The position numbers and the translations under genes were made by a program. Under the pieces are notes generated by a model. It saw nothing but the letters and a program-made list of their open reading frames with translations, made no database searches and was not told the origin of the DNA. Of a DNA stretch of 22,853 bases, positions 15,016-21,965 are shown in pieces. Each line of letters begins with the position of its first letter. Within the stretch, counting starts at the first letter, position 1. The stretch comes from a virus, in IMG/VR virus record IMGVR_UViG_3300047378_000033, positions 1-22,853 of that record. One strand, written 5' to 3'.

Positions 15016-15647
15016 TATGAGTACCAGATAGTTTCTTCAGGATGTAATGCAGCGTCCATTGCTATAGCGTCTGCTAGTGAAGCATCAGCTAGTGCGAACA
15101 GTTCCGCTGCGCTAGTACCACCAGTCTCTCCTCTCTCTCTTGCTCCTAACGCTGTAGCCAGACGTATAACAGGGTTATAAGGCACGTTCAGTGGGTCTGT
15201 GTCGTTGGTAAAGTCTGTAGTACGTAACACCACATTAAACCGCAGTGTGTACGCAGCGTCAGGAATAGGGTATAGATCAACACCGTTTATACCGTTAATG
15301 CTGTAAAACTGAGTAGTACCTTTAGGAACACTAGGGAAGTCTAGGAAAGCGTTGTCAAACCACTGAGATGGCTTGTACTGCAAGAAGCAGTTTTGTGTGT
15401 CGTTGGTAGCATCTAGTATCTTAATAGTGTTGTCAGCACCTGTAAGGACGTAGTTAAACACGTTAGCCTGTGTGTCTACTGTCAGTGTGTTACGTAGTCC
15501 TGTCCAGTCCCAAGCGTTCTCTACTGTACGTTTAGCGTCATTAACATACTCACCTATTAGCTTGGAGTAGCTGTTCTCGCCTACGGTAGAGACTTCGTTT
15601 TCACGTAGCCTGACCAGCACCTTGTTAACCAGTTGTAAGTATGTCAT
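15015..15647 (-). CDS. Head-to-tail adaptor-like protein (T7 gp11 / P22 gp4 type)
   Basis: A 210-residue protein. The opening MTYLQLVNKVLVRLRENEV, the YVNDAKRTVENAWDW helix and the later YPIPD...RFNVVLRT strand pattern are typical of podovirus adaptors or tail tubular protein A, which join the portal to the tail. The ATG at 15647 has AAGGAG about 11 nt upstream and directly follows the 597-aa gene. The nozzle-like gene follows at once, which is the standard adaptor-nozzle pair. Confidence 0.75.
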   Translation of the reverse strand: MTYLQLVNKVLVRLRENEVSTVGENSYSKLIGEYVNDAKRTVENAWDWTGLRNTLTVDTQANVFNYVLTGADNTIKILDATNDTQNCFLQYKPSQWFDNAFLDFPSVPKGTTQFYSINGINGVDLYPIPDAAYTLRFNVVLRTTDFTNDTDPLNVPYNPVIRLATALGARERGETGGTSAAELFALADASLADAIAMDAALHPEETIWYS

Positions 15648-17440
15648 TAGAGTGAAACTCCTTGTTTTTGGAATAACTCTTGTAAAAGCTCTTCTTGTGT
15701 TAGTTGTTGTAGTATGTTTAGTTCTAAACCGTTGTCATAAGTAAATTCAGACAAAGGAGACTGTATGTCTTCATAAACATAAGGCATTGTTTGTACGTCT
15801 CCAAACTCTAACGTACTAAAAGGCACTAGCTCTTGAGTGTCTTCTACCTTTGTTTTAAATTTAAACAACTCGTCAGCAAACAACGAGTCAGTAGTTCTAG
15901 TGGATGACATAGGAACAGCGCCAGAGGCTGTAGCCATCATTCCGGACATTGTTAAATCAACACTGGGTAAATCAACACTGGGTAAATCAATACGAGGTAA
16001 ATCAACACTAGGTAAATCAATATCTGGTAACGCGTCTCTAACGGCTGTGTCTAAAGCAGATAGAGCATCGCCTACAGGCCGTATAACAGCGTCATCTACG
16101 TCTTTAGCTACTTCTCGTACAGGTTGTATAATAGCATCATCTACAACGCTGCCTCCCGCTCTCACAACGTCTTCGACAGCACTGCCTGTTGTTTCAGCTA
16201 CTTCTTTAATTGGTTGTAAAATTTGATCATCTAAGTTACGACCTAGCTCTTTTACTGTCTCTGAATCCCCTACATCACCTAGAGCGTTTTCTACAAAACG
16301 AACAAAAGCTGTACCAACTTCCCCAAGAGGACGTACGAGATCCCTAACAACATCTTCAACAACCCTTAAGTCTATGTTAGTTTCGGGCAAATCAATAGAG
16401 CCTAACGTGCCGCCCTCTCTGATGTATTTACCTAAGCCCTGCGCCAGTGCCTCATCTAACTCCGCACCTCCAGCTACAGCAGATACAACCTGACCTAAAC
16501 CTTCTTGAAAATCATCATATTGTATTCCTGCGCCTTCAATGGTTGCTTGGTCTAACCCTACTGAGTCTAAACCTCTGTTAATCAGTGGTTGACCTACAAG
16601 AGCTAGAGCAGCTCCTTCGACATCACCAGCGGCTGCTACATTTAGGGCAGTCTGTGTTTGAGCATAAGTAGTGCCAAATAAACCCCTACCTGCGTTAGGA
16701 ACTGGAGGGCCTGCTTGTCCTGAAGGTAAGTCTGTTACGCTAGGCGGCTCAATAACTCCAGCAATGTTAAGTCCTTGCATCAAGCTAGTAGCTATCTCTA
16801 CAGGCGATACGTCCATACCTGCTGCTGCTTTAGCTCCTGTTAAAGCTAATGTTCCTCCGGGCACAAGGTTTGCAAATAATCCAATACGAGGGTCGCTTAA
16901 AACATCTTCAAAGAAATCATAATCAGGAGTCTCTATAAATTTACGAGTATACTCACCTATTCCTCCTTCTCCTCCTGAAACATCTTCCCAAGTACCCTCT
17001 AAGTAATTGCCAAACCTGTCAAACAGTTCTGGGTGAAACTCTTGGGAGCGTTCACTTTGAGGAATAGCACTAGCTCCACTAGGTAAATTAATGTAAAGCC
17101 TGTTTCCTTCCTCGTCTTCTTGATATAAAGGAATGCCCTGCGCTTGCAGTTCTTCGTGAAAAGGAGTATATACTAAATCTTCAAACCCTTGTTCGCTTCT
17201 TCCTGTGGTTAAGTTACCAAAGTTAGGATCGTTAGGGTTCATTGCTAACCGACCTGTTTGTTCTACAGTCGGCCCCGCTGTTTGGTAAAGAGTATCCCAA
17301 AAAGACTGAATGTTAAAAGGTTCTTGACTTTCAACATTATTCTCTGCAACATCTGAAGGGGCAAACGCATCCTGTGCTGTGTCAAAAGGACTAGCAAAAG
17401 GAGTTTTGTCTTTCTTTCCAAAGTCAGTTATTACAGTCAT
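15647..17440 (-). CDS. Unknown virion-associated protein with internal repeats, 597 aa
   Basis: I do not recognise the family. The N-terminal third is acidic and aromatic without a signal peptide. The middle (about 200-330) is Gly/Ala rich. Residues about 385-470 hold helical repeats of the type DDxIxQPxxEVA (ILQPIKEVAE, IIQPVREVAK, VIRPVGDAL). A pentapeptide tract of PSVDL/PRIDL/PDIDL units follows near 473-497, then a less regular acidic C-terminus. It sits between the 3TM holin and the adaptor gene, so a structural or ejection role is likely. Stop and start are coupled (TAATG) to the holin gene behind GAGAG. The repeats could be flexible linkers or length-variable spacers. Confidence 0.5.
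   Translation of the reverse strand: MTVITDFGKKDKTPFASPFDTAQDAFAPSDVAENNVESQEPFNIQSFWDTLYQTAGPTVEQTGRLAMNPNDPNFGNLTTGRSEQGFEDLVYTPFHEELQAQGIPLYQEDEEGNRLYINLPSGASAIPQSERSQEFHPELFDRFGNYLEGTWEDVSGGEGGIGEYTRKFIETPDYDFFEDVLSDPRIGLFANLVPGGTLALTGAKAAAGMDVSPVEIATSLMQGLNIAGVIEPPSVTDLPSGQAGPPVPNAGRGLFGTTYAQTQTALNVAAAGDVEGAALALVGQPLINRGLDSVGLDQATIEGAGIQYDDFQEGLGQVVSAVAGGAELDEALAQGLGKYIREGGTLGSIDLPETNIDLRVVEDVVRDLVRPLGEVGTAFVRFVENALGDVGDSETVKELGRNLDDQILQPIKEVAETTGSAVEDVVRAGGSVVDDAIIQPVREVAKDVDDAVIRPVGDALSALDTAVRDALPDIDLPSVDLPRIDLPSVDLPSVDLTMSGMMATASGAVPMSSTRTTDSLFADELFKFKTKVEDTQELVPFSTLEFGDVQTMPYVYEDIQSPLSEFTYDNGLELNILQQLTQEELLQELFQKQGVSL
15951..16025 (-). repeat. Five tandem 15-bp repeats
   Basis: Five back-to-back 15-bp units on the + strand, of form GGTAAATCAACACTG with changes at a few positions. 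On the coding strand they give five pentapeptides: PDIDL, PSVDL, PRIDL, PSVDL, PSVDL. The unit is in frame, so copy-number change would keep the reading frame. Confidence 0.95.
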
Positions 17441-17823
17441 TACCGCTCTCTCTGTACGCCTTTAGCTTTTTCTACCGTTCGCATTGCACCTAGACCTAAC
17501 ATACCCATAAGCACAGTAGTGAGCAGGGAGCTGTCAACAGGAGGAACAGTAAACCATATACCTAAGATGGGTGATAAAATAGTAGAGTACATCAACGCGA
17601 AACCACAGATCCATCCTATAGCGGGTCTCCACCCAGCTACAAACATGTTCTTATGAGCCGCCTCTACCTTATTGACTTCAAGCTGCTGCTTGGCATTCTC
17701 ATAGGCCGCTTTAGCAGCCATTGTAGCTACTTCGTGTGCTAGTTGATTCTTGGCATCTTTGTCTTCAATAAACTTATCTAACAAACCAGTGACTGGGCCA
17801 ATCAAACTATTTAATATACTCAT
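17440..17823 (-). CDS. Holin, GTA_holin_3TM family-like
   Basis: A 127-residue membrane protein. An amphipathic helical N-terminus (about 10-58) is followed by AGWRPAIGWICGFALMYS and TILSPILGIWF (about 63-92), which can form one or two membrane helices, then LLTTVLMGMLGLGAM (about 100-114) and a basic tail. The AGWRP...G motif and final GAMRTVEK are typical of the 3TM holin family, which permeabilises the inner membrane at lysis. The ATG at 17823 has no Shine-Dalgarno and lies 3 nt downstream of a TATAAT box, so its translation mode is odd (see findings). It follows another holin-like gene. Confidence 0.8.
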   Translation of the reverse strand: MSILNSLIGPVTGLLDKFIEDKDAKNQLAHEVATMAAKAAYENAKQQLEVNKVEAAHKNMFVAGWRPAIGWICGFALMYSTILSPILGIWFTVPPVDSSLLTTVLMGMLGLGAMRTVEKAKGVQRER

Positions 17824-17825
17824 AT

Positions 17826-17854
17826 ATTATACACTATTTTTAGTCAAAAGTCAA
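17826..17854 (-). promoter_or_regulatory. Near-consensus sigma70-type promoter between the two holin genes
   Basis: On the - strand TTGACT (17854-17849), a spacer of exactly 17 nt, and TATAAT (17831-17826). A second TTGACT overlaps at 17847-17842. It fills the 32-bp gap between the 55-aa and 127-aa genes, the longest gap in the late operon. The predicted start point is near 17819, which is inside the first codons of the 127-aa gene. It would serve the 597-aa gene and everything downstream. Confidence 0.65.
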
Positions 17855-17855
17855 G

Positions 17856-18023
17856 CTATTCTTTGTTACGTAGTTTCTGTACAGTGTCAGTTTCCCAGAT
17901 GCGGATACCTAACCATACTATAGTAAACAAAGAAGCAGTGGGTGGTAGCCATGCAGCCAAGGTCATAAGAGCTGTAGAAGCTGCTGCTACGTCAACGAGG
18001 TCTTTACCAGTATCAAGAGCCAT
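17856..18023 (-). CDS. Small holin-like membrane protein, 55 aa
   Basis: Two hydrophobic stretches, VAAASTALMTLAAWLPP (about 12-28) and ASLFTIVWLGIRIW (about 30-43), are followed by a charged tail (TDTVQKLRNKE). Size and layout fit small phage holins of the T7 gp17.5 type. Upstream in-frame TTG at 18041 exists, but its codons contain the Shine-Dalgarno (GCAGG) that lies about 8 nt before ATG 18023; I therefore use the ATG. It overlaps the preceding gene by 11 nt. Its partner, a different holin type, lies just downstream; one may act as antiholin. Confidence 0.65.
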   Translation of the reverse strand: MALDTGKDLVDVAAASTALMTLAAWLPPTASLFTIVWLGIRIWETDTVQKLRNKE

Positions 18024-18231
18024 AGGACAAACCTGCTGCAATAGCTGCGTTAAGCGGAGCCATGTCTTCAGTTGTCCAGAAGTCTTTACCTACCATTAGC
18101 TGTAGATGTTGTACGTTACGCTCTACACAGTTAGCAGGTTCATAGTAACCAGAGTCATCAGCAACAATAGCGTTGATTAGGTTTACGCTGTCTAAAGCAT
18201 AAGCGTAGTGTTGTGCGGGAGTAGTAGACAT
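18013..18231 (-). CDS. Small protein of unknown function, 72 aa
   Basis: The protein has no membrane segment. It contains an acidic/aromatic middle (DDSGYYEPANCVERNVQHLQ) and KDFWTTEDMAPLNAAI near the end. Similar small ORFs near the tail and lysis genes seem familiar from marine phages, but I can give no function. The ATG overlaps the stop of the S74 gene (TAATG) with GGAG upstream; its own stop overlaps the small holin gene by 11 nt, suggesting coupling to lysis-gene expression. Confidence 0.6.
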   Translation of the reverse strand: MSTTPAQHYAYALDSVNLINAIVADDSGYYEPANCVERNVQHLQLMVGKDFWTTEDMAPLNAAIAAGLSYGS

Positions 18232-19148
18232 TAGTTATTCTCCAGTTCTTCTACACGAGCAGTTAGCTCTTGGATAGCCTTAACCAGTATGGGTATTAAA
18301 TTACCTGCGGTAGCTTCTAGCTTATCTGGGTTAGAGTCAAGTACAAGATTAAGTACGTCTTTGTTATCTCCAGCAGCTTCAAGTAACTCCTGTGCAACAA
18401 ACCCTTGTTCTACTGTACCGTCTTTAATATTACCGTCACGGCTTTCCCATGTAAACTGACGAGGTTGTAGAGTATTAATAAAGTCTAAACCATAAGGTGT
18501 GTCAATAATGTCAGTTTTATCTCTAGCGTCTGACAGTGAAGATATGCTTTGTACATTACAACGCAAAGAAGCTATAGTAGAACCACCTAATGTAAACTCG
18601 TTACTAACCGTTGAAGAAGAAGCGTAAGCTAAAATACCAACACAAGTATTGCCTTGACCTGTAGTTATGTTAGCTCCTGCACTGTCCCCTAAACAAGTAT
18701 TGCTTAATCCTGTAGTTATGTTAGTACCTGCTAAATAACCTATACCAGTATTAAAGTTACCAGTAGTTAAAGAAAACAAAGACTCTGCACCTAAAGCGGT
18801 ACAAGCTACAGGATTAGTAGCTGTAGCTAAAGCATTAAAACCAACGGCTGTTATGTTATTGCCATTAGATGAGCCGCTTATATTTTTACCCGCTGTTGCT
18901 CCTATAAGCGTACAGGCTGTTTGAGCGGAAGTAAGGTCTTCACCAGCAGTAGCGCCTAATGTTACATTATTAGTGCCTGTAGAGTTGTTGGAAGCTAAGT
19001 CTGCACCTAAAGCCACAATAGCGTTGCTGTTGTTTTTTGTGTATAGCTTTTTGTCTGTGACGTTTACCGCCAGTTCACCCTGTACTAAGTCACTAGCAGA
19101 GGGAGCAGCGCCAGCGGTACTAGAGTTCTTAGTTATAATCTTAGTCAT
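18231..19148 (-). CDS. Tail appendage protein with S74 intramolecular chaperone
   Basis: A 305-residue protein. The N-terminus (ASDLVQGELAVNVTDKKLY) is the type seen at the head of many phage fibre proteins. Residues about 50-180 form a beta-roll-like region with 17-residue repeats. The C-terminal third is a peptidase S74/endosialidase chaperone: SSLSDARDKTDI, FINTLQPRQFTW, QGFVAQEL, then a coiled coil (LVKAIQELTARVEELENN). Ser206 and Lys211 match the five-residue spacing of the endosialidase Ser911-Lys916 dyad, so cleavage just before Ser206 would release a chaperone of about 100 residues after trimerisation. GGAGG precedes the ATG. It is probably a receptor-binding or fibre component. Confidence 0.85.
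   Translation of the reverse strand: MTKIITKNSSTAGAAPSASDLVQGELAVNVTDKKLYTKNNSNAIVALGADLASNNSTGTNNVTLGATAGEDLTSAQTACTLIGATAGKNISGSSNGNNITAVGFNALATATNPVACTALGAESLFSLTTGNFNTGIGYLAGTNITTGLSNTCLGDSAGANITTGQGNTCVGILAYASSSTVSNEFTLGGSTIASLRCNVQSISSLSDARDKTDIIDTPYGLDFINTLQPRQFTWESRDGNIKDGTVEQGFVAQELLEAAGDNKDVLNLVLDSNPDKLEATAGNLIPILVKAIQELTARVEELENN
18618..18770 (-). repeat. Three 17-residue (51-bp) repeats in the S74 protein
   Basis: Units at residues 127-143, 144-160 and 161-177 share the pattern xTTGxxNTxxGxxA. Two of them keep near-identical DNA at exact 51-bp spacing (for example GTAGTTATGTTAG on the + strand at 18661 and 18712). This resembles the left-handed beta-roll repeats of YadA-head adhesins. 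Confidence 0.75.
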
Positions 19149-19603
19149 TACTGACCTCCGTTAATAAATATGTATAATGCAATGCCTACAGTAATCAGTA
19201 AAGCTGTGCCTAAGATTGTCTTGACTGCTTCAGTTACTTTAGTTTGTTTACGTAGTTTAGCTAATCTTTCTTTCTCTAGCTTGTGCTTGTGTTCCATCAG
19301 AGACTTGTGTTGTATGTTTAACATGTCACGCCACACATCTCTAGGGGTTATCTTCTTCAGTTCCTTCTCACGCTCTCTAATAGCGTTCTTAGCCCATGCA
19401 AGCTCTAAGGCTTCCTCCTGTGTCAGTACGTGATCGCCCTGCTTAGAAGCCTCCTCAATCGTTTCTACGGCTACCTTGCTTTCCGTAAGACTTGTAAAAA
19501 TACCAGCAAGGTCAGACAGGTGCGACCCTGACTCTTTGACAGTCTTAATGCCTGCGTTGAGAGTCTTGAGTACACCTACAACTGCTGAGATTTCTGCAAG
19601 CAT
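19148..19603 (-). CDS. Coiled-coil protein with C-terminal membrane anchor, 151 aa
   Basis: A soluble, helical, highly charged region (about 60-125: ALELAWAKNAIREREKELKK, HKHKLEKERLAKLRKQ) ends in a single hydrophobic segment, ILGTALLITVGIALYIFI (about 130-147), with three residues beyond it. No signal peptide or lipobox is seen. It lies between tail-chaperone and S74 genes in the tail/lysis region. An inner-membrane accessory to lysis or ejection is possible, but the anchor is at the C-terminus, unlike i-spanins. Function unknown. The ATG at 19603 lies just after the previous stop, with AGG about 7-8 nt upstream. Confidence 0.6.
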   Translation of the reverse strand: MLAEISAVVGVLKTLNAGIKTVKESGSHLSDLAGIFTSLTESKVAVETIEEASKQGDHVLTQEEALELAWAKNAIREREKELKKITPRDVWRDMLNIQHKSLMEHKHKLEKERLAKLRKQTKVTEAVKTILGTALLITVGIALYIFINGGQ

Positions 19604-19604
19604 T

Positions 19605-19892
19605 TTAGCTACCTAAAGTTGGTCTAGTGTCTGGGAAGTCTGCTGTGCTAGGCCAATCACGCAAAGCTGTACGGTACGTCATATAGGCAGCGTGTTGCGG
19701 GTGGTCGGTTAGAGGTACTACCCAATCAGAAGCGCCTAGTTCCATATCACGCCACAGACGGGCTTCTTCTTCTGCCGTAGGCTCTGGTGTTGTCCACTCT
19801 TCGTAGTGTTCAAAGTTTGCTTCTACAAAAGCAACGTCTGCTTTAATTGTGTTTACAATGTTGCCGTCAGCATCTTTAATGTTGTACTTCAT
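19605..19892 (-). CDS. Phage tail assembly chaperone-like protein (copy 2), 95 aa
   Basis: The C-terminal half reads EEARLWRDMELGASDWV...YRTALRDWPSTADFPDTRP, the pattern of the Phage_tail_APC family (WRD-EL--TDW ... YR-ALRD-P ... FP), small proteins that help fibres fold or assemble. The N-terminus (YNIKDADGNIVNTI) differs from its paralogue. AAGGAG precedes the ATG at 19892. It follows the Gly-rich appendage gene in the same operon, as fibre chaperones usually follow their fibre. Confidence 0.75.
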   Translation of the reverse strand: MKYNIKDADGNIVNTIKADVAFVEANFEHYEEWTTPEPTAEEEARLWRDMELGASDWVVPLTDHPQHAAYMTYRTALRDWPSTADFPDTRPTLGS

Positions 19893-19902
19893 TTTATTCT
19901 CC

Positions 19903-20661
19903 TTACGATACTGTCAGATATTGAATAATTACAATGCCGTCACCGCCATGGCCGCCAATGCGAAGATAACTAGCTGAACCGTTCCAAGCTCCTCCACCGC
20001 CAGCACCAATACCACCTGAACCACCACTAACAAGCCTGTTATTATCGTTCAAGTAAGCCTGACCACCTCCCGACAACAAGCCTCCGCTTTCAGGGACAAA
20101 CCCACCATTACCGCCTCTGCCGCCTATAAGCTGACCAAGACCAAGAGGCTCAAAACCGTCAACGCCTGCGTCTGAACTTGCGCCTGAACCCATTACGGCA
20201 TTACCACTGCCGCTAGAATGTACGCTTACAGCACCCCCACCGAAAAAGTAATTACCATTCCCTCCTTGACCGCCTGTGTAGTTGACATCACCACCTGAAG
20301 CAGTCCCTGGGCTTGTAGCTGATGTTCCTGCTCCGTTTGCTGTCAGAGTGCTAGAGCCGTCAGTTGCTGAACTGTTACCGCCTGCTACGAGTCCTTGGTT
20401 AGATCCAGTAGAGGTGCCGCCCGCGCCAACTACAATTGTCCAGTTTGTCCCTGTAGATAAAGTTACGTCTTTTCGGCAATAGCCACCTGCCGCTCCACTA
20501 CTTATGCCACTGTTGTTAGAACCACCACTAGCGCCTCCACCAATGACATGAATACGTGCTGTGCCGTTAAACGGGGGTGTCCACGTTTGTGACGTAGTAA
20601 GTACGACAGTTTCAAGCGTAGCTCCGCCACCGCCACCTATAAAGTCTGTAAAGTTACTCAT
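19903..20661 (-). CDS. Glycine-rich tail appendage / adhesin-like protein
   Basis: About 252 residues, very rich in Gly with Ser/Asn/Ala. A TWTPPFNGTARIHVIGGG segment near 25-45 begins a glycine-rich domain whose turns (GGGASGG, GGQGGNGN, GGRGGNGG, GGSGGIGAGGGG) recall the polyglycine-II sandwich of receptor-binding adhesins such as those of T-even phages. It ends HGGDGIVIIQYLTVS. It probably contributes to host recognition. ATG 20661 overlaps the previous stop (ATGA); an in-frame ATG at 20673 gives four more residues, and neither has a clear Shine-Dalgarno beyond GGATGGG before 20661. Confidence 0.7.
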   Translation of the reverse strand: MSNFTDFIGGGGGATLETVVLTTSQTWTPPFNGTARIHVIGGGASGGSNNSGISSGAAGGYCRKDVTLSTGTNWTIVVGAGGTSTGSNQGLVAGGNSSATDGSSTLTANGAGTSATSPGTASGGDVNYTGGQGGNGNYFFGGGAVSVHSSGSGNAVMGSGASSDAGVDGFEPLGLGQLIGGRGGNGGFVPESGGLLSGGGQAYLNDNNRLVSGGSGGIGAGGGGAWNGSASYLRIGGHGGDGIVIIQYLTVS

Positions 20662-20981
20662 GCCATTACCCATCCGCGTGTAGCGTCTGCAAAAATAAAT
20701 TGAATTGAAAGATACTCTTTGTCCAGCGTCATGTCTGTACCGCTAGACATGATGTTGCTGCCGTTACGTCCTACCACTGTATTAGTAAAGTTACCTACAG
20801 TAATAAGCACCCGCTGGCCAGCAGAAGGTGAAGCAGGTAATGTAATAGTCTGCCCAGCCGCGCTGACGTATACATGCGTATTGACTGTAGCTGTAATAGA
20901 GGACGCTGTGCTAATTGTGGTAATGCCTACGGTTATAGGGTCAGAGGCAATGACACCTGCTTTTACTTTTGTTAAAGCCAT
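20658..20981 (-). CDS. Short tail-fibre C-terminal-domain protein, 107 aa
   Basis: The N-terminus MALTKVKAGVIASDPI is of a kind seen at fibre segments. Residues 45-107 (ITLPASPSAGQRVLITVG, VGRNGSNIMSS, FIFADATRGWVMA) match the C-terminal domain of the larger tail fibre at 21966-22853 (LTLPASPSAGDVVTVKNVG, VGRNGSNINSV, LVYVDSTIGWTTI). It is likely a stand-alone copy of a fibre tip domain. The ATG overlaps the upstream chaperone stop (TAATG) behind AGAGGTGA. Confidence 0.7.
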   Translation of the reverse strand: MALTKVKAGVIASDPITVGITTISTASSITATVNTHVYVSAAGQTITLPASPSAGQRVLITVGNFTNTVVGRNGSNIMSSGTDMTLDKEYLSIQFIFADATRGWVMA

Positions 20982-21262
20982 TAGCTCACCTCTGGTCTTG
21001 TGTCAGGGAAGTCAGAAGTTGACGGCCAGTCGCGTAGTGCTTGGCGGTAAGTTAGAATGGCCTCAGCGTTTGGATAGTCGGATACTGTGGCTGCTATGTC
21101 TGTGCGAGTTAGTTCGCCATCGCGCCATTTACGCGCATCTTCCTCTATCTCAGCGGTAGTTGGCTCAACAGCCTCATTGACCATCTTATCTTCATACCAA
21201 CCATCATACTGAAACCTAGTCAGGCCGTTGTCTAATACTGTTTCACTTATTGGGGTAGTCAT
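20981..21262 (-). CDS. Phage tail assembly chaperone-like protein (copy 1), 93 aa
   Basis: A paralogue of the 95-aa protein: EEDARKWRDGELTRTD and YRQALRDWPSTSDFPDTRP align with it almost residue for residue, while residues 1-35 differ. Phage_tail_APC-like. AAGGAG precedes the ATG at 21262. It follows the 226-aa appendage gene, so each appendage group carries its own chaperone copy. Confidence 0.75.
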   Translation of the reverse strand: MTTPISETVLDNGLTRFQYDGWYEDKMVNEAVEPTTAEIEEDARKWRDGELTRTDIAATVSDYPNAEAILTYRQALRDWPSTSDFPDTRPEVS

Positions 21263-21272
21263 TATTTTCTCC

Positions 21273-21953
21273 TTAGCTATCTAGCCGAACTAAGCAACCT
21301 GCTTGTCTTGAATCAGCATGTGTAGTCCCTACGCTTGACGCAACAGTAATGGTTAAGCTGTTTTCAAAACGCACACAGGCTGCGGGATTAACAAGAGGCG
21401 CGTTGACATTTGGCCACAACTGTTTAGGAAAGTAACCACCACCCGCTCCACTCCCTGAATAATCAACAGTCATGTTATCTGGGTTTCCTACGGGTGCGTT
21501 ACTTTGGCCAGCGTCCATTGCGGATTGAGGAGGAAGCGCAAACAATGTACTATTAGTACTTATAGTTTGATCTAAAGTTACTAGTGAAGGTAACCCTAAG
21601 TAACCTCTGGAGTAGTAAGACCCTGCCGCTGGAGCTAAAGTTACTGTTGTTGCTACTCCATCTACAGTAACTATAAAAGTAGTAACTAAATTAGCAGTGC
21701 CGTTTGGCGCAGCTCCTCCAAAAGCATATATTAAAGAACCCCCTTTACCGCTAACGCTGTAGATAGTCCTGTGTGTGTTCGCTACAGAATTAGTGTCTGT
21801 AAATGCAGTTAAAGTATTAGTGTTATAATAATAGGTACCATAAACTCTAAAACCGTTATTTACCCAAACACCTACACTTTGAAAATCAGCATTAAATCTT
21901 GGCATCTTTGCTGGGTCGCGATTTAAATCGTCTCTACTTCCTATTACTGCCAT
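21273..21953 (-). CDS. Putative tail appendage protein, 226 aa
   Basis: A beta-rich protein (Thr/Val/Ser/Gly/Asn) with no helix-rich part and no membrane segment. Features include a basic/acidic N-terminus (GSRDDLNRDPAKMPRFN), a Tyr-rich patch (GFRVYGTYYYNTNT) and a short Gly cluster (SGSGAGGGYFPKQLWP). No enzyme motif is recognised. It lies between the large tail fibre and a tail-assembly chaperone, so it is probably a fibre-tip or receptor-binding component. AGAGG precedes the ATG. This is a context call. Confidence 0.55.
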   Translation of the reverse strand: MAVIGSRDDLNRDPAKMPRFNADFQSVGVWVNNGFRVYGTYYYNTNTLTAFTDTNSVANTHRTIYSVSGKGGSLIYAFGGAAPNGTANLVTTFIVTVDGVATTVTLAPAAGSYYSRGYLGLPSLVTLDQTISTNSTLFALPPQSAMDAGQSNAPVGNPDNMTVDYSGSGAGGGYFPKQLWPNVNAPLVNPAACVRFENSLTITVASSVGTTHADSRQAGCLVRLDS

Positions 21954-21965
21954 GTCTATAACCTC

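Noticed and set aside
15951-16025. Tandem 15-bp repeats as a CRISPR array or iteron origin
   Set aside because: There are no spacers between units, the repeats keep the reading frame of a long gene, and the protein shows matching pentapeptides.
16120-16135. TATAAT on the + strand opposite the 597-aa gene
   Set aside because: No good -35 hexamer; it falls in repeated coding sequence and would drive only antisense RNA.
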